NCBI GenBank assembly: GCA_024734495.1
Contig: JALMQS010000718.1
Location: 159,925 to 223,924 of the forward strand
Length of the DNA: 64,000 nt
Direction of reading: 5' to 3'
Source of the DNA: Forficula auricularia
Taxonomy: Eukaryota; Arthropoda; Insecta; Dermaptera; Forficulidae
Under the pieces are notes generated by a model. The model saw nothing but the letters and a program-made list of their open reading frames with translations, was not told the DNA's origin and made no database searches. The position numbers and the translations under genes are program-made. Positions 35,148 to 46,944 of this stretch are shown piece by piece. Position 1 is the first letter of the stretch. Each line of letters starts with the position of its first letter.

Positions 35148-35859
35148 ATTTGATCATTTGTCAGATGGGTTGTATCCATCCTCGCGACAAATGAACCCGA
35201 ATGCCGATTTGAAACACTAAACAATATGTATTTAAACTATATAGTATGATTATATGTTTAATTATGTGTTTACTAGAGGGATTTTTTGTGCATATACTCA
35301 GATGGATCCACTTCCCCAGATATTCATTGGCCCGAATTGCTTATTTTGGCTCTCGTTTTCAATTTCCCACTGGGTGACTATAATAATTCTGTCATTTAAT
35401 AAAAATTATTGTAATATTTAAATAAAATTTGCTTTAAAAGATCAGATTTAGCAGCCTACAATGTCTCATGATTTCATTAATAATTTTAACTTTGCTATTG
35501 AACAATCGGCAAATTGAACTTTTATAAGCTAATACCGATAGAATGGCGGCAAGTTTAATTCGCCTGAAGATAGGTCGTAGAATATATCGACAGTAGTAGA
35601 AGTGTTGTAGAAGGCGACTAAAAGAGGTTGGATTTGAAGCTAACAACTCCACTCTGTAAAAAAACTTGCCAGAAGCAACACATCACCTCGAAACCGCATA
35701 GATAGTCCTCACGCAAGGCTAACTATGATTATACCCCACTTGCCTAATATTTATATGAAAATAGAATTTCATTGGTTTAATATTAGTTATTTAGTACCTG
35801 GAAGACCGATTTTCTCTCGGTAATTTGTTTATTTGTTATTTATTTATTTTTAAAGAAAT

Positions 35860-36062
35860 TGATGTGAGAAGGAGTTACACCAAAAAGGTGCGTCCCCTAA
35901 AGACCTGGGTTGGCCCCTCCATTGTAAAAAGACGAAGAAGAGGGGATTTAATGGGCTGGGTAGAGGTCTAGGTTATCTGTGGATGCGGGTCTTAAACAGC
36001 TGAAGGTTATAAGTCGCGGAGAAGACGGTGGCTGGAACGAGTTCCAGTATCTGGGTCATATT
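35860..36062 (-). pseudogene. LINE 3' end (minus)
   Basis: With one frameshift the minus strand reads WNSFQPP, then FSATYNLQLFKTRIHR and a stop. The 3' UTR has the GCACCTTTTTGGTGTAACTC hairpin and ends CTTCTCACATCAAT, the same as the SINE tail. Confidence 0.78.
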
Positions 36063-36559
36063 TAATCAACCACTTGTTTTATCTTAATTCAACCACATAA
36101 TTCCTTTATTTTCAACTATCTATTATCAACTAGTTTAATTAAAAAAACAATTTAAATATTTTTTTTCAGTCGATTCTTCCATTGGCTACCAATAATAATC
36201 GAAGGTCAAAAATGCAATTTAGCTTGGTTACTCTTCAAGTATTAGATGAGAATAGATGGTTATTCTTGATTTTAAGACGATTCCTCCATGTCTTCCTGGT
36301 CCTTCTGGTTACCATTAATAATCGAAAGGTTAAAAATAAATGCGTGTCTTAAGTGGCCTAACTATTAAAAATAAAAAACTATATTAAAACACTTTTCAAA
36401 TAGTCCCAGTACCCAAAACTGGAAAATTGTCATTACGCCCCCCAAAGCTAAAGAAAAAATAATTTTCTACCTTTGGATGGCGTTTGAATATAAATCATTA
36501 TAAATTTCAGGTGAATATTCTTGAAGAAAGTGTATATTCAAATAATAATAATATTGAGT

Positions 36560-37010
36560 AAAAAGCCAGGTGGGGAAGATCTCGTTGGCGGTGAGGACAC
36601 AAAAAGAGAAATGAAATTGACACTTGATTCAAAAGAGTTGGATTTGAATGGCGAGGCGGTTGGGCTGCGGCTGTTCGAATGGCAATCCGCCCACCGGAAG
36701 TGCGCCTGCTCCCATCCGTGTGACATCGTCTTGTTTAATTGGCACCTGGGCTCTCGCAAGCTCCTTTTGTGTCATCCCCTAAGTCCGCCCTGCGCCACCC
36801 AAAAAAGGGCGAAAAAAGCCACAAACACTTCTAATAAATGTCACGAGGACGAATAACTGTTCGTAGAACAAATGAACGGATAATGAAAGGCTTTTTCCTC
36901 CGACGGAGATTATAATTAGAAAAGGTGTAGATAAAAGAGTGAGGTGGGGTGGAGAGGTCTGGGGGTGCAAGCACAATCAGTTGTCCCCGTCACCCTTTTT
37001 CATTCCTGTG
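36560..37010. promoter_or_regulatory. GC-rich island, possible regulatory element
   Basis: About 450 bp near 48% GC amid AT-rich DNA, with AATTA-type sites and an E-box-like CAGGTG on the minus strand near 36745. A 111-codon frame crosses it, but its start lies in AT-rich DNA and its peptide is low in typical domain features. A conserved non-coding element is the favoured reading; comparative data are needed. Confidence 0.3.
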
Positions 37011-37089
37011 TAATTATTTAAGGGATCTTTTAATTAATGAATTTAGAATAAATATTCTCTCATTCCTTCTAATTTCGAATTAATTTTAA

Positions 37090-37203
37090 AATATTCTGGA
37101 TGGAGAGGCAATCGCAAAACCAGAATTCGCTTCTAGAGAAGAACAAATCGAACGTTCAACAAATAATATTATAAAGATCGTTGAACAAAGAAACATTTCT
37201 AAA
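37090..37203 (+). other. Candidate coding exon
   Basis: After an in-frame TAA at 37087 the frame stays open to a perfect donor AAA|gtaagt at 37204. It reads ...KPEFASREEQIERSTNNIIK and onward, a charged helical peptide. The other two frames close. The acceptor is not certain; AAAACCAG at 37113 is the best. It pairs in phase 0 with the candidate exon at 37595. Confidence 0.38.
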
Positions 37204-37594
37204 GTAAGTTATATTATAGAGTATAACCTATCCTTTAATAAAAAGAAAGTCGATTGTTTTGTAATCTTTGATTTCTTTTGAGATATAATATTAATCGAAA
37301 ACTTTATTAAAAGAAATTCATTTTAATTAAACTTGAATACAATAAAAAAGTATATTTCTATTCTGTTTGCTTTTACTAAACGTCTCTCTGAACTGTTCGA
37401 TTCACTTATATTTTTATTTTTATTTTTGGTTATTCATGTTTAGAAATGTAAAACTAGAAGAAAAATTATTTTCAAAGCATGATTTTTTGCTGACTATAAA
37501 TTTAATTCTGGTGCCAAAATATGTATAATCACAAAAGAAAGAATAGATTTTGGATTTCTGAACTTTAAAAATAAATGTAATTTTTATTTTTCAG

Positions 37595-37660
37595 AGGATG
37601 AGGAACAAAATAAGTGTTTGTTTACGACTTATCAATTGCAACGTTTCGCCACTTTTTTAA
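37595..37660 (+). other. Candidate terminal exon
   Basis: A strong acceptor (TTTTTATTTTTCAG) is followed by RMRNKISVCLRLINCNVSPL and a stop in phase 0, matching the phase of 37090-37203 across a 391-bp intron. A second frame is also open and runs on into LINE-derived sequence, which weakens the case. Confidence 0.33.
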
Positions 37661-37810
37661 AAATAGATTTCACGGATCAACCTGGATCCGAAGGTACCTG
37701 TGAATCCGGGTTTTGACTGAGGATTATAATGTCTCAGGAAAGACAAATTCGTGAAGGGAGTTCTAGTCTCTAGAAATCATAGAGATTAACGATTTGACTA
37801 ATGCAACAAT
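37661..37810 (-). pseudogene. Degraded LINE 3' end
   Basis: Shares TAATGTCTC, GTTCTAGTCTCTAGAAATCA and the GAAGGTACCTGTGAATCCGG region with the LINE relics at 43000-43260 and 24967-25236. No frame survives. Confidence 0.6.
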
Positions 37811-38034
37811 TAAATAAATTCTGATGTCGCCATCCACTTGACTTTATCATACGCTTTGCTCCCTCTCTTATATTTAATATTTAATTTATTTTTAAATTGA
37901 AAGGTTTTTATCGTCACATAGGTACTATTAAAAAGAGAATAATTTTATTTAATTATTATTATTTATTTTATTAATTCACTAACATTAATACTTAATATAA
38001 TTATTTATAATCATGTAGGGGGGTTAGCTTTTGC

Positions 38035-38290
38035 ATTTTTAAATTACTGTCGGCCCACTGATTATGTTTACAAAATTTGGTTGAGTTTGGTACAAGGGCC
38101 TAGATTTTCATTTTTTCCATTATGTTCACTTATTAAGGCTTTTTTGTAGACCGAAATGCCCTGGATTCGCCCAATTTTTTTAATCAAAATACTTTAAGCC
38201 GTTTTTGAGATATTTCTAAAAAAAGAAGCAAAAAAACTACTTTTTTCATGCACGACTACAATACTTGACCATACCTCAAAAATATTACGT
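38035..38290 (-). repeat. Dispersed repeat R, reverse copy
   Basis: The reverse complement of the 10.7-kb repeat, with TTGGTTGAGTTTGGTACAAG and AATACTTGACCATACC. Confidence 0.7.
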
Positions 38291-38574
38291 TCTAGATGCA
38301 ATATAATTAAATGTAATTAATTTTAATACTTTTTTGACCTCGTTCCATGGATCTGTCTATGAATTTCCAATTTATGGTATTTTAAGAAATATTTGGTTAT
38401 TTCACTTTTTAGTTTTAATGAGAAAATTCTAAAAAACTCCTTAATAATTTTTTAAAACAATATAAAATTAAAAATATTAAAGAAAACAATTAATAAATAC
38501 ATATAATATATTATATCCGTTTATAAATAGGTATATGCTTATATGCGTCAAGCAGAGAACAACCTCAGTGATTT

Positions 38575-39312
38575 CTCCTGAAGTAACTAGTTTTCTAAAA
38601 ATTTTAAGAAAAAATAAAACCTACTTCAAAAAAATTAAATGCAACAAATAAAATACACTAAAAGGTATAAAATAATTATTATCTTATTTAGTTACAACTA
38701 AACGACGAAATATTAACATGAAATTACTTTTTGAAGTCGGTGCCAAACAAACTATACCTATAAGCGAGCGTAACCACCAAATGTACTAAGTAAGATCCGT
38801 CGAGTGCGATTCATAAAAGGTATATGTTTGATACCGACTTAAAAAAGTAATTTCATGTTAATATTTCGTCGTTTAGTTGGTAACTAAATAAGATAATAAT
38901 GATTTTATACCTTTTAGTGTATTTTATTTGTTGCATTTAATTTTTTTGAAGTCGGTTTTATTTTTTCTTAAAAATTTTTATTTTTCTCTTTTTTAGTGAT
39001 GTTATTAATAGTGATCCTATCAACAGAACTTGACCAAATTAATAGTGCACCATCCCTAAGATACCCCCTTTCCAATAAAAAAAGAATCATCGAAATCGGT
39101 TCATAAACAAAGAAGTTAGTCCTGAACAAACAAACCTAAAAAGGTCTAATACCTATGAAAAAAATGGGACCAATCGGAAGGTAGACTGGACTGGAAAAAA
39201 TTTCAAAATCGGTCCACAATTGGCGGAGATATGAGGTAACATAGGCACAAAAAAAAAAAAAAAAAAAAAATTCAGTCGAATAGAGAACCTCCTCCTTTTT
39301 TTGAAGTCGGTT
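38575..39312 (-). repeat. AACCGACTTC repeat, inverted copy 2
   Basis: The reverse complement of 34082-34800 over roughly 700 bp, including the A-run and the internal inverted repeat. Confidence 0.82.
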
Positions 39313-39589
39313 AAAAAGTGAATGAACTGCCCAGCCCTGGTTCGATGAACTACCTTAGCTGACTTCTTCCTCTTTTGTATAACGTAATAGCTAATTTTCA
39401 TCTAATACGAAATTTAACTATTTTATTATCATAATAAATATTGATCATTTAATTTGAAAAATATTCATAAATTTCTATTGCAAAATGCCATTGCCTAAAT
39501 ATAATTTATCTGGCTCGTATTTTCAATTCTAAACTTTCTTTATAACGAAAAGGGTGAAGGTGTTTTTTTTTTTTAATCTGAAGTAGATA

Positions 39590-39900
39590 ATCCATTTGTG
39601 CGGGTGAATAGAATGGACGTGGACGCTCTCTTTCTGCTTATCTCGCCGAGTGTGGAGGTACATTAGAGTTAGAGTCCCTCCTCAACACCAACGTAACGTA
39701 ACGTCTTATGGGAGTGATAATTTACAATGAAAGGCCATTCTACCCCCTGGATGGTGTCTGTCTGTCCGATCCACCCCGTTTTAATTATCTATGTCGTCGT
39801 CGACATCGTAGTCATCAGAGCTGCAGTCCAAAGGGTCGCCTTGTCCATTTACTTGTTGCTCGTAGTATTTTCTCTTTATTTCCGGGCTAAGCTATAAACA
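39590..39900. promoter_or_regulatory. GC-rich island, possible regulatory element
   Basis: Near 48% GC with clustered motifs (CGTCGTCGACATCG, GTTTTAATTATC, AACGTAACGTAACG). The 60-codon frame at 39708 has no splice or domain support. It is flanked by AT-rich DNA without repeat matches. Confidence 0.28.
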
Positions 39901-40204
39901 TAAAAATCAAAGCAGAAAAATACATCTCCCTCAGGGAGAGGGTGATTTTTTTTTAGTTTATTCTTAATATTATGAAACATTGACTAATTTTTATTTATAG
40001 CCATAACAGAAATATCTCAATGGCGAAAATATAATGTTCTGATTCTGATCAATATTTGGTGTTAAAGGAAATGCGCAGGTGAATTAAAAGAAAATAGAAA
40101 TTAGGAGTAGTTTAATTGAAATCAAAATCTTGTTTAAGGGTCGGCAAACTACGGCCCGCGAGGTAATATTATTTTTTACATGAAAATATTAAAAATAAAT
40201 TAAA

Positions 40205-40407
40205 GTACGTACTATAACGCATTGGCCGATAGATATTCGAGTTGCGGAGTGATTGATTTGCAAAATGATGATTTGCTAAAAACGATGTTGAAAGAACTGG
40301 ATCTAAGTAAGCTCTATATATATCTTTCGGAAGATAAATACGGTCAATTAAAATCCTATGCACGAGAATTTATTTATATCTGTATTTGGGACTACATACC
40401 AATGTAA
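40205..40407 (+). pseudogene. hAT-derived transposase C-terminal fragment (GTF2IRD2/ZMYM-like)
   Basis: ALADRYSSCGVIDLQNDDLL, then LKELDLSKLYIYL and EDKYGQLKSYAREF match the pattern 'xIDLQxDxxLK...FYxxL...KYxxLxSxA' that precedes the C-terminal dimerisation region in hAT transposases of the GTF2I-repeat/ZMYM class. The frame then drifts into unrelated residues, so the conserved end is lost. Confidence 0.68.
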
Positions 40408-40757
40408 AAGTACTTTTTCGAAAACAAAGTACCTATGTAAAATCGCAATTCATATAATTATTAATATTAAAAGATAACGATTTGCAGACAACTTTTAATG
40501 ATAGAAAGTAGTGAAACTTTGAACTCCAGTATGATGAAATATTACCCCAGAAAAAAATTACATTCATCGCAATAGTACAAATTTTAACCCAGGGGTGCCC
40601 ATATTTCGTCACCCCTAGCTTCATGACTCATCCCCATTTTCATTAAAAGTACCTCCCCTTATAGATTATATTTTATTATTATTATCATTTTCGTTCATAA
40701 TCTGTATTAATTCGAAGGTGGGAATGGGAATTAAGGACAAGTTTTTTTTTATTTTCC

Positions 40758-40796
40758 AACCAACATTTCGTCGACTTTGCCGACTTCTTCAGGGTT
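40758..40796 (-). ncRNA. Hammerhead-like ribozyme motif
   Basis: Minus strand: AACC, CTGAAGA, A, GTCG-loop-CGAC, GAA, ATGT, T, GGTT. Stem I pairs as AACC/GGTT where the 58.2-kb copies have AGCC/GGCT, a compensated change. Stem III has drifted from ACGT to ATGT. Confidence 0.52.
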
Positions 40797-42929
40797 TCAA
40801 ATAGTTACATCACACATTCGTCTAAAATAGATTATTTTTCTTTAACTCCGTTATCAACGAAAAACCATCAGAAACTTGAAAAATTCGGCACATTCAAATT
40901 TTATTTACTTCCAAAGAATTAGAAGAGTTTTTTATTACCTTTAGTTGAAGTTATTAACTTTTTATTAACGTTTTTATTTTAATTAATTTAATTAATTTTC
41001 ATCCCACCCTCCAGAAATTTCAATAACGCACTACCCCTTCCCCACCCCCTGTGGGCACACCCGTTGAACCTGTCTATAATACCTTTATTTAAAATGGAAA
41101 TATTTTCTTTTTCTAAGTGTCAGCAAAATGTATATTATGTAGAAATATCACTTCCTGATAAAAAATTTTGATCCTTTTTTTGCACTAAAAGTAGAATTAC
41201 CTACTCATGTAAAATTCTTCGAGTTTGCTACTTGGCCCGCCGAGCTTAAAATTTTTACGATTTGGCCCTTTAGAAACAAAGTTTCCAGACCCCTGGTATT
41301 GATTATGGCTTATTGAAAATGGTAACAAATAGAATAAAAAGCTAGTACCTACATAAATCTTGTCTTGTATAAAAATTACTTAAAGTAAAATTTCTTTCTT
41401 TATACTTATTCTATAAATACAAAGCAGGTGGTTAAATATTTATCTATCTATAAATATCGAACAGTTATGGCATACGAATTTCAAGCTTTTTAGACCCACT
41501 CTCTCATTCTGTCACATTTTAATTGATCCCCTGTATTATGACATCACACTATCACTTTTATACCCTATAATTTAATAATTGTACAAATCTAAGTGTTTTT
41601 GCTAAAAATTGCTTGCTTACAATTTTTTTGTCTAGATTTATTTTACCAACTATTCAGGTTGGAATAATAATAACCTGAAATCTAAAAAACATATTTAAAA
41701 AAAAATTTTAATTTGACTTTTATGACATGACAAATTTTTAAGATCCTCGGGCCTCCCTGTCACAAATCTGAGATGCCCCTACCCCCTTACTATGGGACGT
41801 AATTTATAGATGGTCTCTTAAGATAAATTTATGTCTTCTAAATTTAATTAATATTAATCTATTTATACAGGGTGGGGCATAAAGATCTCCCACATTTTGA
41901 AGAGGCATAAAAAATGAAAAAAAAAACTAGAAAAAACTGAAAATATTTTTAAAAAGAACATAAAATAAAATAATTATTTTTAAATGTGTTTTAAACATTA
42001 TATCAGACAAAAATAAGCTGATGTGGACATCCACATAACTTTACAATACACCTGCCCCCTCGCTAATATTTAACATTTAATGAATAATTTATAATAATTT
42101 ACGAAAGAACCCTCTCATCCCTCTGAATTTCGGACTGATTAGCAATTTATCATATCTTCTTATAAAGGAGAATATCAGCTATATGGAGTAAATATCAGCT
42201 TTCTTAAATTTTTTTAGAAATTTTATTATTTGAAATTATTAGTATGGTAAAGTAATATATTATATCGAGATAATGCTCGCATTTCAACTACCATTAGAAA
42301 CAGTGTTTTCACATTTTATAGATACATACTTACTTTAAATAAGAAATTTCCTTTGTTATATTCCTTAGTCTTTTCTTTTCCTCTTGTATTCTTTGACTCC
42401 AATTAATACTTGGTAAAGGAAAATTGAAATAACTATAGTTAGAATTTCCACTATCTTTAGCTGATATTTCCTCATTTTGTAAAGAAGAAATAACTTTTGT
42501 ATTTTTCATCTTTTTACAAAAATTATAATTTAAGAAAATCTCTCTTAAATAAAAAAATATTGCATTATAATATATTAAATAAAACCTTTTACTAGGTTAG
42601 AGTGTAAAAAAATCAATTCTGTGACGTCCTCACTAAATTAGGGACCGAAACGTTGACAAAGTATTAAATTATATTATCCTAATTAAAATTGTGTACCTAT
42701 TCATTAGTTTAAATTAATGACTGAGACTTGGTGATAAATGTTACTAAGACGAGAAACCGAAATATTAACAAATCATGACATTGAATTAAGTTATAATATG
42801 TTAAATAAAACGTTTTAATTCATTAACACGTAAGAGTATAAAAATATATTCTGTGACCTATTGAAGAAGGTTAGTCTAGCAGGAACCCAAACGATAAAAA
42901 AGAAAGACAATAGATCAATTTAATTTGTT

Positions 42930-43336
42930 TTATGATAATGATGAGAGAAGGAGTTACACCAAAAAGGTGCAACTCCTAAAGGCCTGGGTTGGCCCCTCCA
43001 TCGTGAAAATAAGAAGAAAGAATTTTATGGGTTGGGCTGGGGTCGAAGGTGTCTGTGGATACGGGTCTTAAATATCTGAAGGTTATAAGTCGCGGGAAAG
43101 ATGGTGGCAGGGAGCGAGTTCCAGTCTCTGGAGGTCATAGGGATAAAAGAGTTGGCGAAAGCGCTTGTTCGATTTTTATTCAATATGACAGCGAAGGGGT
43201 GCTGAGCGTTAGAAAACCGCGTGTTTCTCGTAAAGAGGGCATTAGGGGAGATAATTGATTTCAGCTCGACTGAACAGACACCCCCCACCCATTTTGGGTC
43301 GTTAGTTTTTTCATTTTTAGTCTTCTGGGGTCCCAC
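42930..43336 (-). pseudogene. LINE 3' end, longest copy (minus)
   Basis: The minus frame carries FTRNTRFSNAQHPFAVI, then RTSAFANSFIPMTSRDWNSL, PATIFPATYNLQIFKTRIHR and a stop near 43025, the ORF2 C-terminus of a Jockey/CR1-like LINE. The 3' UTR follows to 42935 with the paired TTGCACC/GGTGTAA hairpin. This copy has the least damaged frame. The 5' border at about 43265 is R-repeat sequence (TTTTGGGTCGTTAG). Confidence 0.85.
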
Positions 43337-43490
43337 TGATTATGTATACAAAATTTGATTGGGTTTGGTACAAGTGCTATTAAGTAAAGTAATCAGTGAT
43401 AAGCAAAAATAGTATGACGTACTATTCTAAGTCGATTAAGATTATCTCGGAAGATAAGCTATGAATAGCTTGAACTAATTGCTCTCGAGA

Positions 43491-43499
43491 GGTATATAA
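43491..43499 (+). promoter_or_regulatory. Possible TATA box
   Basis: TATATAAGG in a purine-rich, GC-balanced stretch, about 210 bp before the candidate exon at 43703. It is unproven. Confidence 0.25.
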
Positions 43500-43702
43500 G
43501 GAGAAGAGAGATAGGGAGAGTAGAAATGAGTAAATCATGGGGGCTAGATAGGGACAGTGGGTGTGTAGGAGGTGAGATAGTGAAAATAATATAAGGGGGA
43601 GAGAGATGGTGATAGGTACAGTGTGTGTCAGACAGTGGCGGATGAAACATCGACTGGGAATATTGCAATATGGCTAGATAAACATGTACATACCTACTTC
43701 AG

Positions 43703-43855
43703 GGGCTGGCGTCCCTGCACACGTGAGCTCATGATTCTTTTATCAAAAGAATCAGGTCCTATCCCTAATCCCAACCAACTTCAATCCGAGTTTTCACAAA
43801 TCCTTATTCCTTCGAAATGTTTCGCGAGTATATTTTCACTTGTGCACCAGTGTAT
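43703..43855 (+). other. Candidate internal exon, 153 nt, phase 2-2
   Basis: Acceptor ACCTACTTCAG and donor TGTAT|gtaagt frame a segment with one open frame: GWRPCTRELMILLSKESGPI through IPSKCFASIFSLVHQC. Four cysteines are present and GC is about 47%. The other two frames close quickly. A second donor (GAAAAG|gtaaga) lies at 43922 but is out of the open frame. It lies within the 41.87-45.26 kb inverted-repeat block, so it may belong to an element rather than the host. No family is recognised. Confidence 0.38.
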
Positions 43856-44039
43856 GTAAGTGTGATCCGTTCCTGTGGGGCCAGAGTATTCCAGGTCCAT
43901 ACACGAGACTTTGGCTGAAAAGGTAAGATATCTTTATAATATTCTATTCTTATAATATAATATTATTATAATATAATATTCTAATCTTATAATATAAGTT
44001 AGAAATACTCTAAATTTTTCAAGTACTTTTTTCGATTTT

Positions 44040-45140
44040 TTCCAAAAATAAACTGACACGTTCTGATATGGCCATCCACTTGACTTTACCATACACCCTG
44101 GTCCCTATCTTATATTTAATATTTAATAAAATTATTTATAATGTTTGGTACAAGGGTCTAGTTTTTTAATTTTTTGACCCCCCACCCATTTTGGGTCGTT
44201 AGTTTTTTCATTTTTAGTTTTCTGGGGTCCCACTGATTATGTATACAAAATTTGGTTGGGTTTGGTACAAGTGCCTAGATTTTCATTTTCTGACTATACA
44301 CCCCCCCTCACCACCATTTTGGGCGGTTAGTTTTTGCATTTTTAGACTTCTGGGGGTCCACTGATTATGTATACAAATAGTCGAGTTTGCTCAAATGGCC
44401 TAGATTTTTAATTTTTAACCCCCCCTCCCACCCCGCTTAATTTTGGGTCTATATGCACCAAAATCTAATCAGCTCTTAATCTCAATGCACCAAAACTACG
44501 TGTGAAATTTGGTTTTGATATTCAGCTAGCTCGTCAACAAAAATTTGGTAACGCACAGACTAACACCCTAACAGACCTTTTGATAAAACAGTTATTATCT
44601 CAAAAATATAACTTTTTCGATATTTACTTATTAAGGTTTTTTGTAGACCGACATGTCATGGTTTCGTCCAATTTTTTAATCAAAATAGTTTCAGTCATTT
44701 TTTAGATATTTCGAAAAAAAAGATGCAAAAAAAACCCCACTTTTTTCATGCATGATTACAATACTTGACCATACCCTATATGGTAAAGTAAAAAAGATGG
44801 GGGTGGGGTCAAAAAATAAAAATTCTAGTCCTTTAGACCAAACTCAACCAAAGTTTGTATAGATATTCTGTGGGTCCCCAGAAATGCAAAAACTAACCAC
44901 CCAAAATTCGGGGGAGAGTCAAAAATGAAAATTCTAGCCCTTTCGACCAAACTACGTACACAACATTTGGTTGAGTTTGGTCGAAAGGGCTAGAATTTTC
45001 ATTTTTCCCCTCCCCCTTTTTTGTGTGATTAGTTTTTAAATTTCTTTCCTTCTGGGGGTCCACAGAATATGTATACATTTGGTTGGGTTTGGTCGAAAGG
45101 GATAGAATTTTCATTTTTGACTCCCCCCACTTTTTTTGTC
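44040..45140 (-). repeat. Cluster of R-repeat units
   Basis: Repeated units of about 120-200 bp share TTTTGGGTGGTTAG-type text, TTCTGGGGGTCCACTGATTA and TTGGTTGAGTTTGGT, with C-rich runs between them. The units at 44800-44960 are in the opposite orientation. All ORFs here are products of the repeat. Confidence 0.75.
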
Positions 45141-45609
45141 TGATATAATGTTTAAAACACATTAAAAAAAAAATTATTTTATGTACTTTTCAAAAATATA
45201 TTCAGTTTTCATTTTTTATACCTCTTCAAAATGTGGGAGATCTTAATGCCCCATCCTCTATTTTATAAAATACTTTAATTTAATAAATGCTCTAATTTTA
45301 ATAAAATCCTGACATGGCAACAACTTCTGTTGAACAGATTCCTAAATCTATCTGATACCTATATAATAGAAATATAAGTGTGAAACTAGTTACAAAATTT
45401 ATATTTATTTCGTTAAAAATATTTAGTCTATTTTACGTTCAATCTCATTTAAATAAACTTTCCAGTTTATTTGAAACAATGTTGTTAACACGGGTAACTT
45501 TAATTTAACAATTTTTCTATCTATATCTCTATCATCTATCTATTGTCATCACTTTCCAGCCCTTTATACAAAATAAGGGCCAAACTAAATTCAATGGTAG
45601 GATAATCTA

Positions 45610-45860
45610 ATTAGTATGTAACTATATATTTCCATGTCAGAAAAGGGCATAGAAATCGCCGAAACGGGTGATAAAGGGCCCTTTTAAAATGAGCAGCAAG
45701 TTTTGACATGACACAACGATCGTCGTCATCTTCGATGGTCCAATAAACGAGCAGCAATTGTCCCGAAGGTGGCAACGACACCCCGTGTTGCATTGTACTT
45801 CAAGTCAAGTCCTTGTGATTGTCTGTCTGCCCTTAATTAGCATCCTCGCTCAGAATTTAG
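45610..45860. promoter_or_regulatory. GC-balanced island, possible regulatory element
   Basis: Contains CGATCGTCGTCATC, AATAAACGAGCAGCAATTG and CCTTAATTAGCATCC. There is no open frame with splice support and no repeat partner in the window. Confidence 0.28.
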
Positions 45861-46254
45861 ATATCCAATTGAAACTGTTTTAAAGCCCTTCAACTTGATA
45901 CAATCCAATGAATAAATGGAAGTACCTATATATATGTAGAGTAGAATATACCCTTAAATATTATTATTAATATTATTGATAATAATGAATACAAATAGTT
46001 AAATTTTATGTGAACGTTATAGACATGCATTAATTTCTAAAGGGCTACAATAACTAGAATTATTAAAAAGGGAAAGTAACTTTAAATAAATTGTGAAAAA
46101 TAAAATAAAATAAGGTAATTTAAAACTTAATAAAAAAATAAAATTAATCAAAAATCAAAGTCTACAAAAAATACTTTAATATTAGACTTTGAGAAAAAAA
46201 ATTGTTTAATAAGTTTTTTTATTTTAATAGTTCTTTACAAATATTGTTATGTAT

Positions 46255-46662
46255 CAAAACTAGGTGATTTAGCATATACCTAAGTTTAAGACTCCCAAAT
46301 TATAATAGCAAAAAATCTGTAAAAATTCTGAAAGATAGTTAGTATTATGAGGATAAATTAAACAGAGTTTCAGTTTTTTTGAACCATTACTTTGGTGGGA
46401 ATAAAAAAATTGATCGTTCAATGCCAAAAACCTTATGTTATTTAAATGAGAAACTTGAATTGCTGTTCGGTAAAGATTAAAATAGAGAGAGAGAGAGAGA
46501 GACTTAAAACTTGGGGAATATTTTTACTTTTACATTTATATTCTATAGAATTTAGTAATGTGAAGTATTGCGATGCCTTGTCTGTTTTTTTATTCTTTTC
46601 GAACCATATGAGTCTCTGGGAGCATAAAAATTCGAAAATACCCAAAATAAGGGCCATCCTAA
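46255..46662. mobile_element. Half copy of the 29.8-kb hAT-type MITE
   Basis: Matches the right half of 29809-30454 (AATCTGTAAAAATTCTGAA, GATCGTTCAATGCCAAAAAC) with an inserted (GA)n at 46482-46502 and about 60 bp of extra sequence. Confidence 0.75.
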
Positions 46663-46944
46663 TATTTATATTAGAAGTATTTTAATTTTGTTGAGACGGA
46701 CTGGTAGAATTTCAATGGAAAATTGTTAGAAGGCAGCCCAAGGATTATGAAAAAATAAAATTTTGAATAAAATAAATATGGTATATTAGAAAGTCATTTT
46801 AGAAGAAGTGAAGATCTTCCGAAACGTCTGTTTTTAAGTGGATAAAAATGACTTTCCATTAAAGTTATTTTATTCGGAATTTAATTTTTTCATTAACATT
46901 GGGCTGCCTTACATCAATTCTCCATACATAATTTATATTTGGTA

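Larger units (their letters stand above)
40136..41296 (+). mobile_element. Internally deleted hAT-like element
   Basis: The left end AGGGTCGGCAAACTACGGCC and the right end GTTTCCAGACCCCTGG resemble hAT terminal repeats. Inside lies a transposase remnant (40205-40400) and the inserted ribozyme-bearing repeat (40725-40905). About 1.16 kb remains of an element that would be several kb when intact. Confidence 0.55.
41870..45263. mobile_element. 3.4-kb block bounded by inverted repeats of about 130 bp
   Basis: The left end GGGTGGGGCATAAAGATCTC and the right end with GAGATCTTAATGCCCCATCC extend inward as inverted repeats through ACATTTTGAAGAGG and GTTTTAAACATTATATCAGA. TA-rich DNA flanks both sides. 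Inside are a tandem-like ribozyme relic (42600-42900), a LINE 3' end, a TATA box with a candidate exon, and many R repeats. No transposase is recognised. It may be a large composite element or two copies of one repeat end. Confidence 0.5.

Noticed and set aside
36521..36856. 111-codon ORF, the longest in the window
   Set aside because: The start lies in AT-rich DNA, the peptide has no recognisable domain, and the antisense strand is also open. A non-coding island is likelier.
44502..45162. ORFs of 67 and 89 codons
   Set aside because: They are translations of R-repeat units, seen by repeated words such as LSTKPNQ/FDQTQPN.
46800..46835. GAAACGTC site as a ribozyme
   Set aside because: Only the 3' part matches; CTGANGA and stem I are absent.
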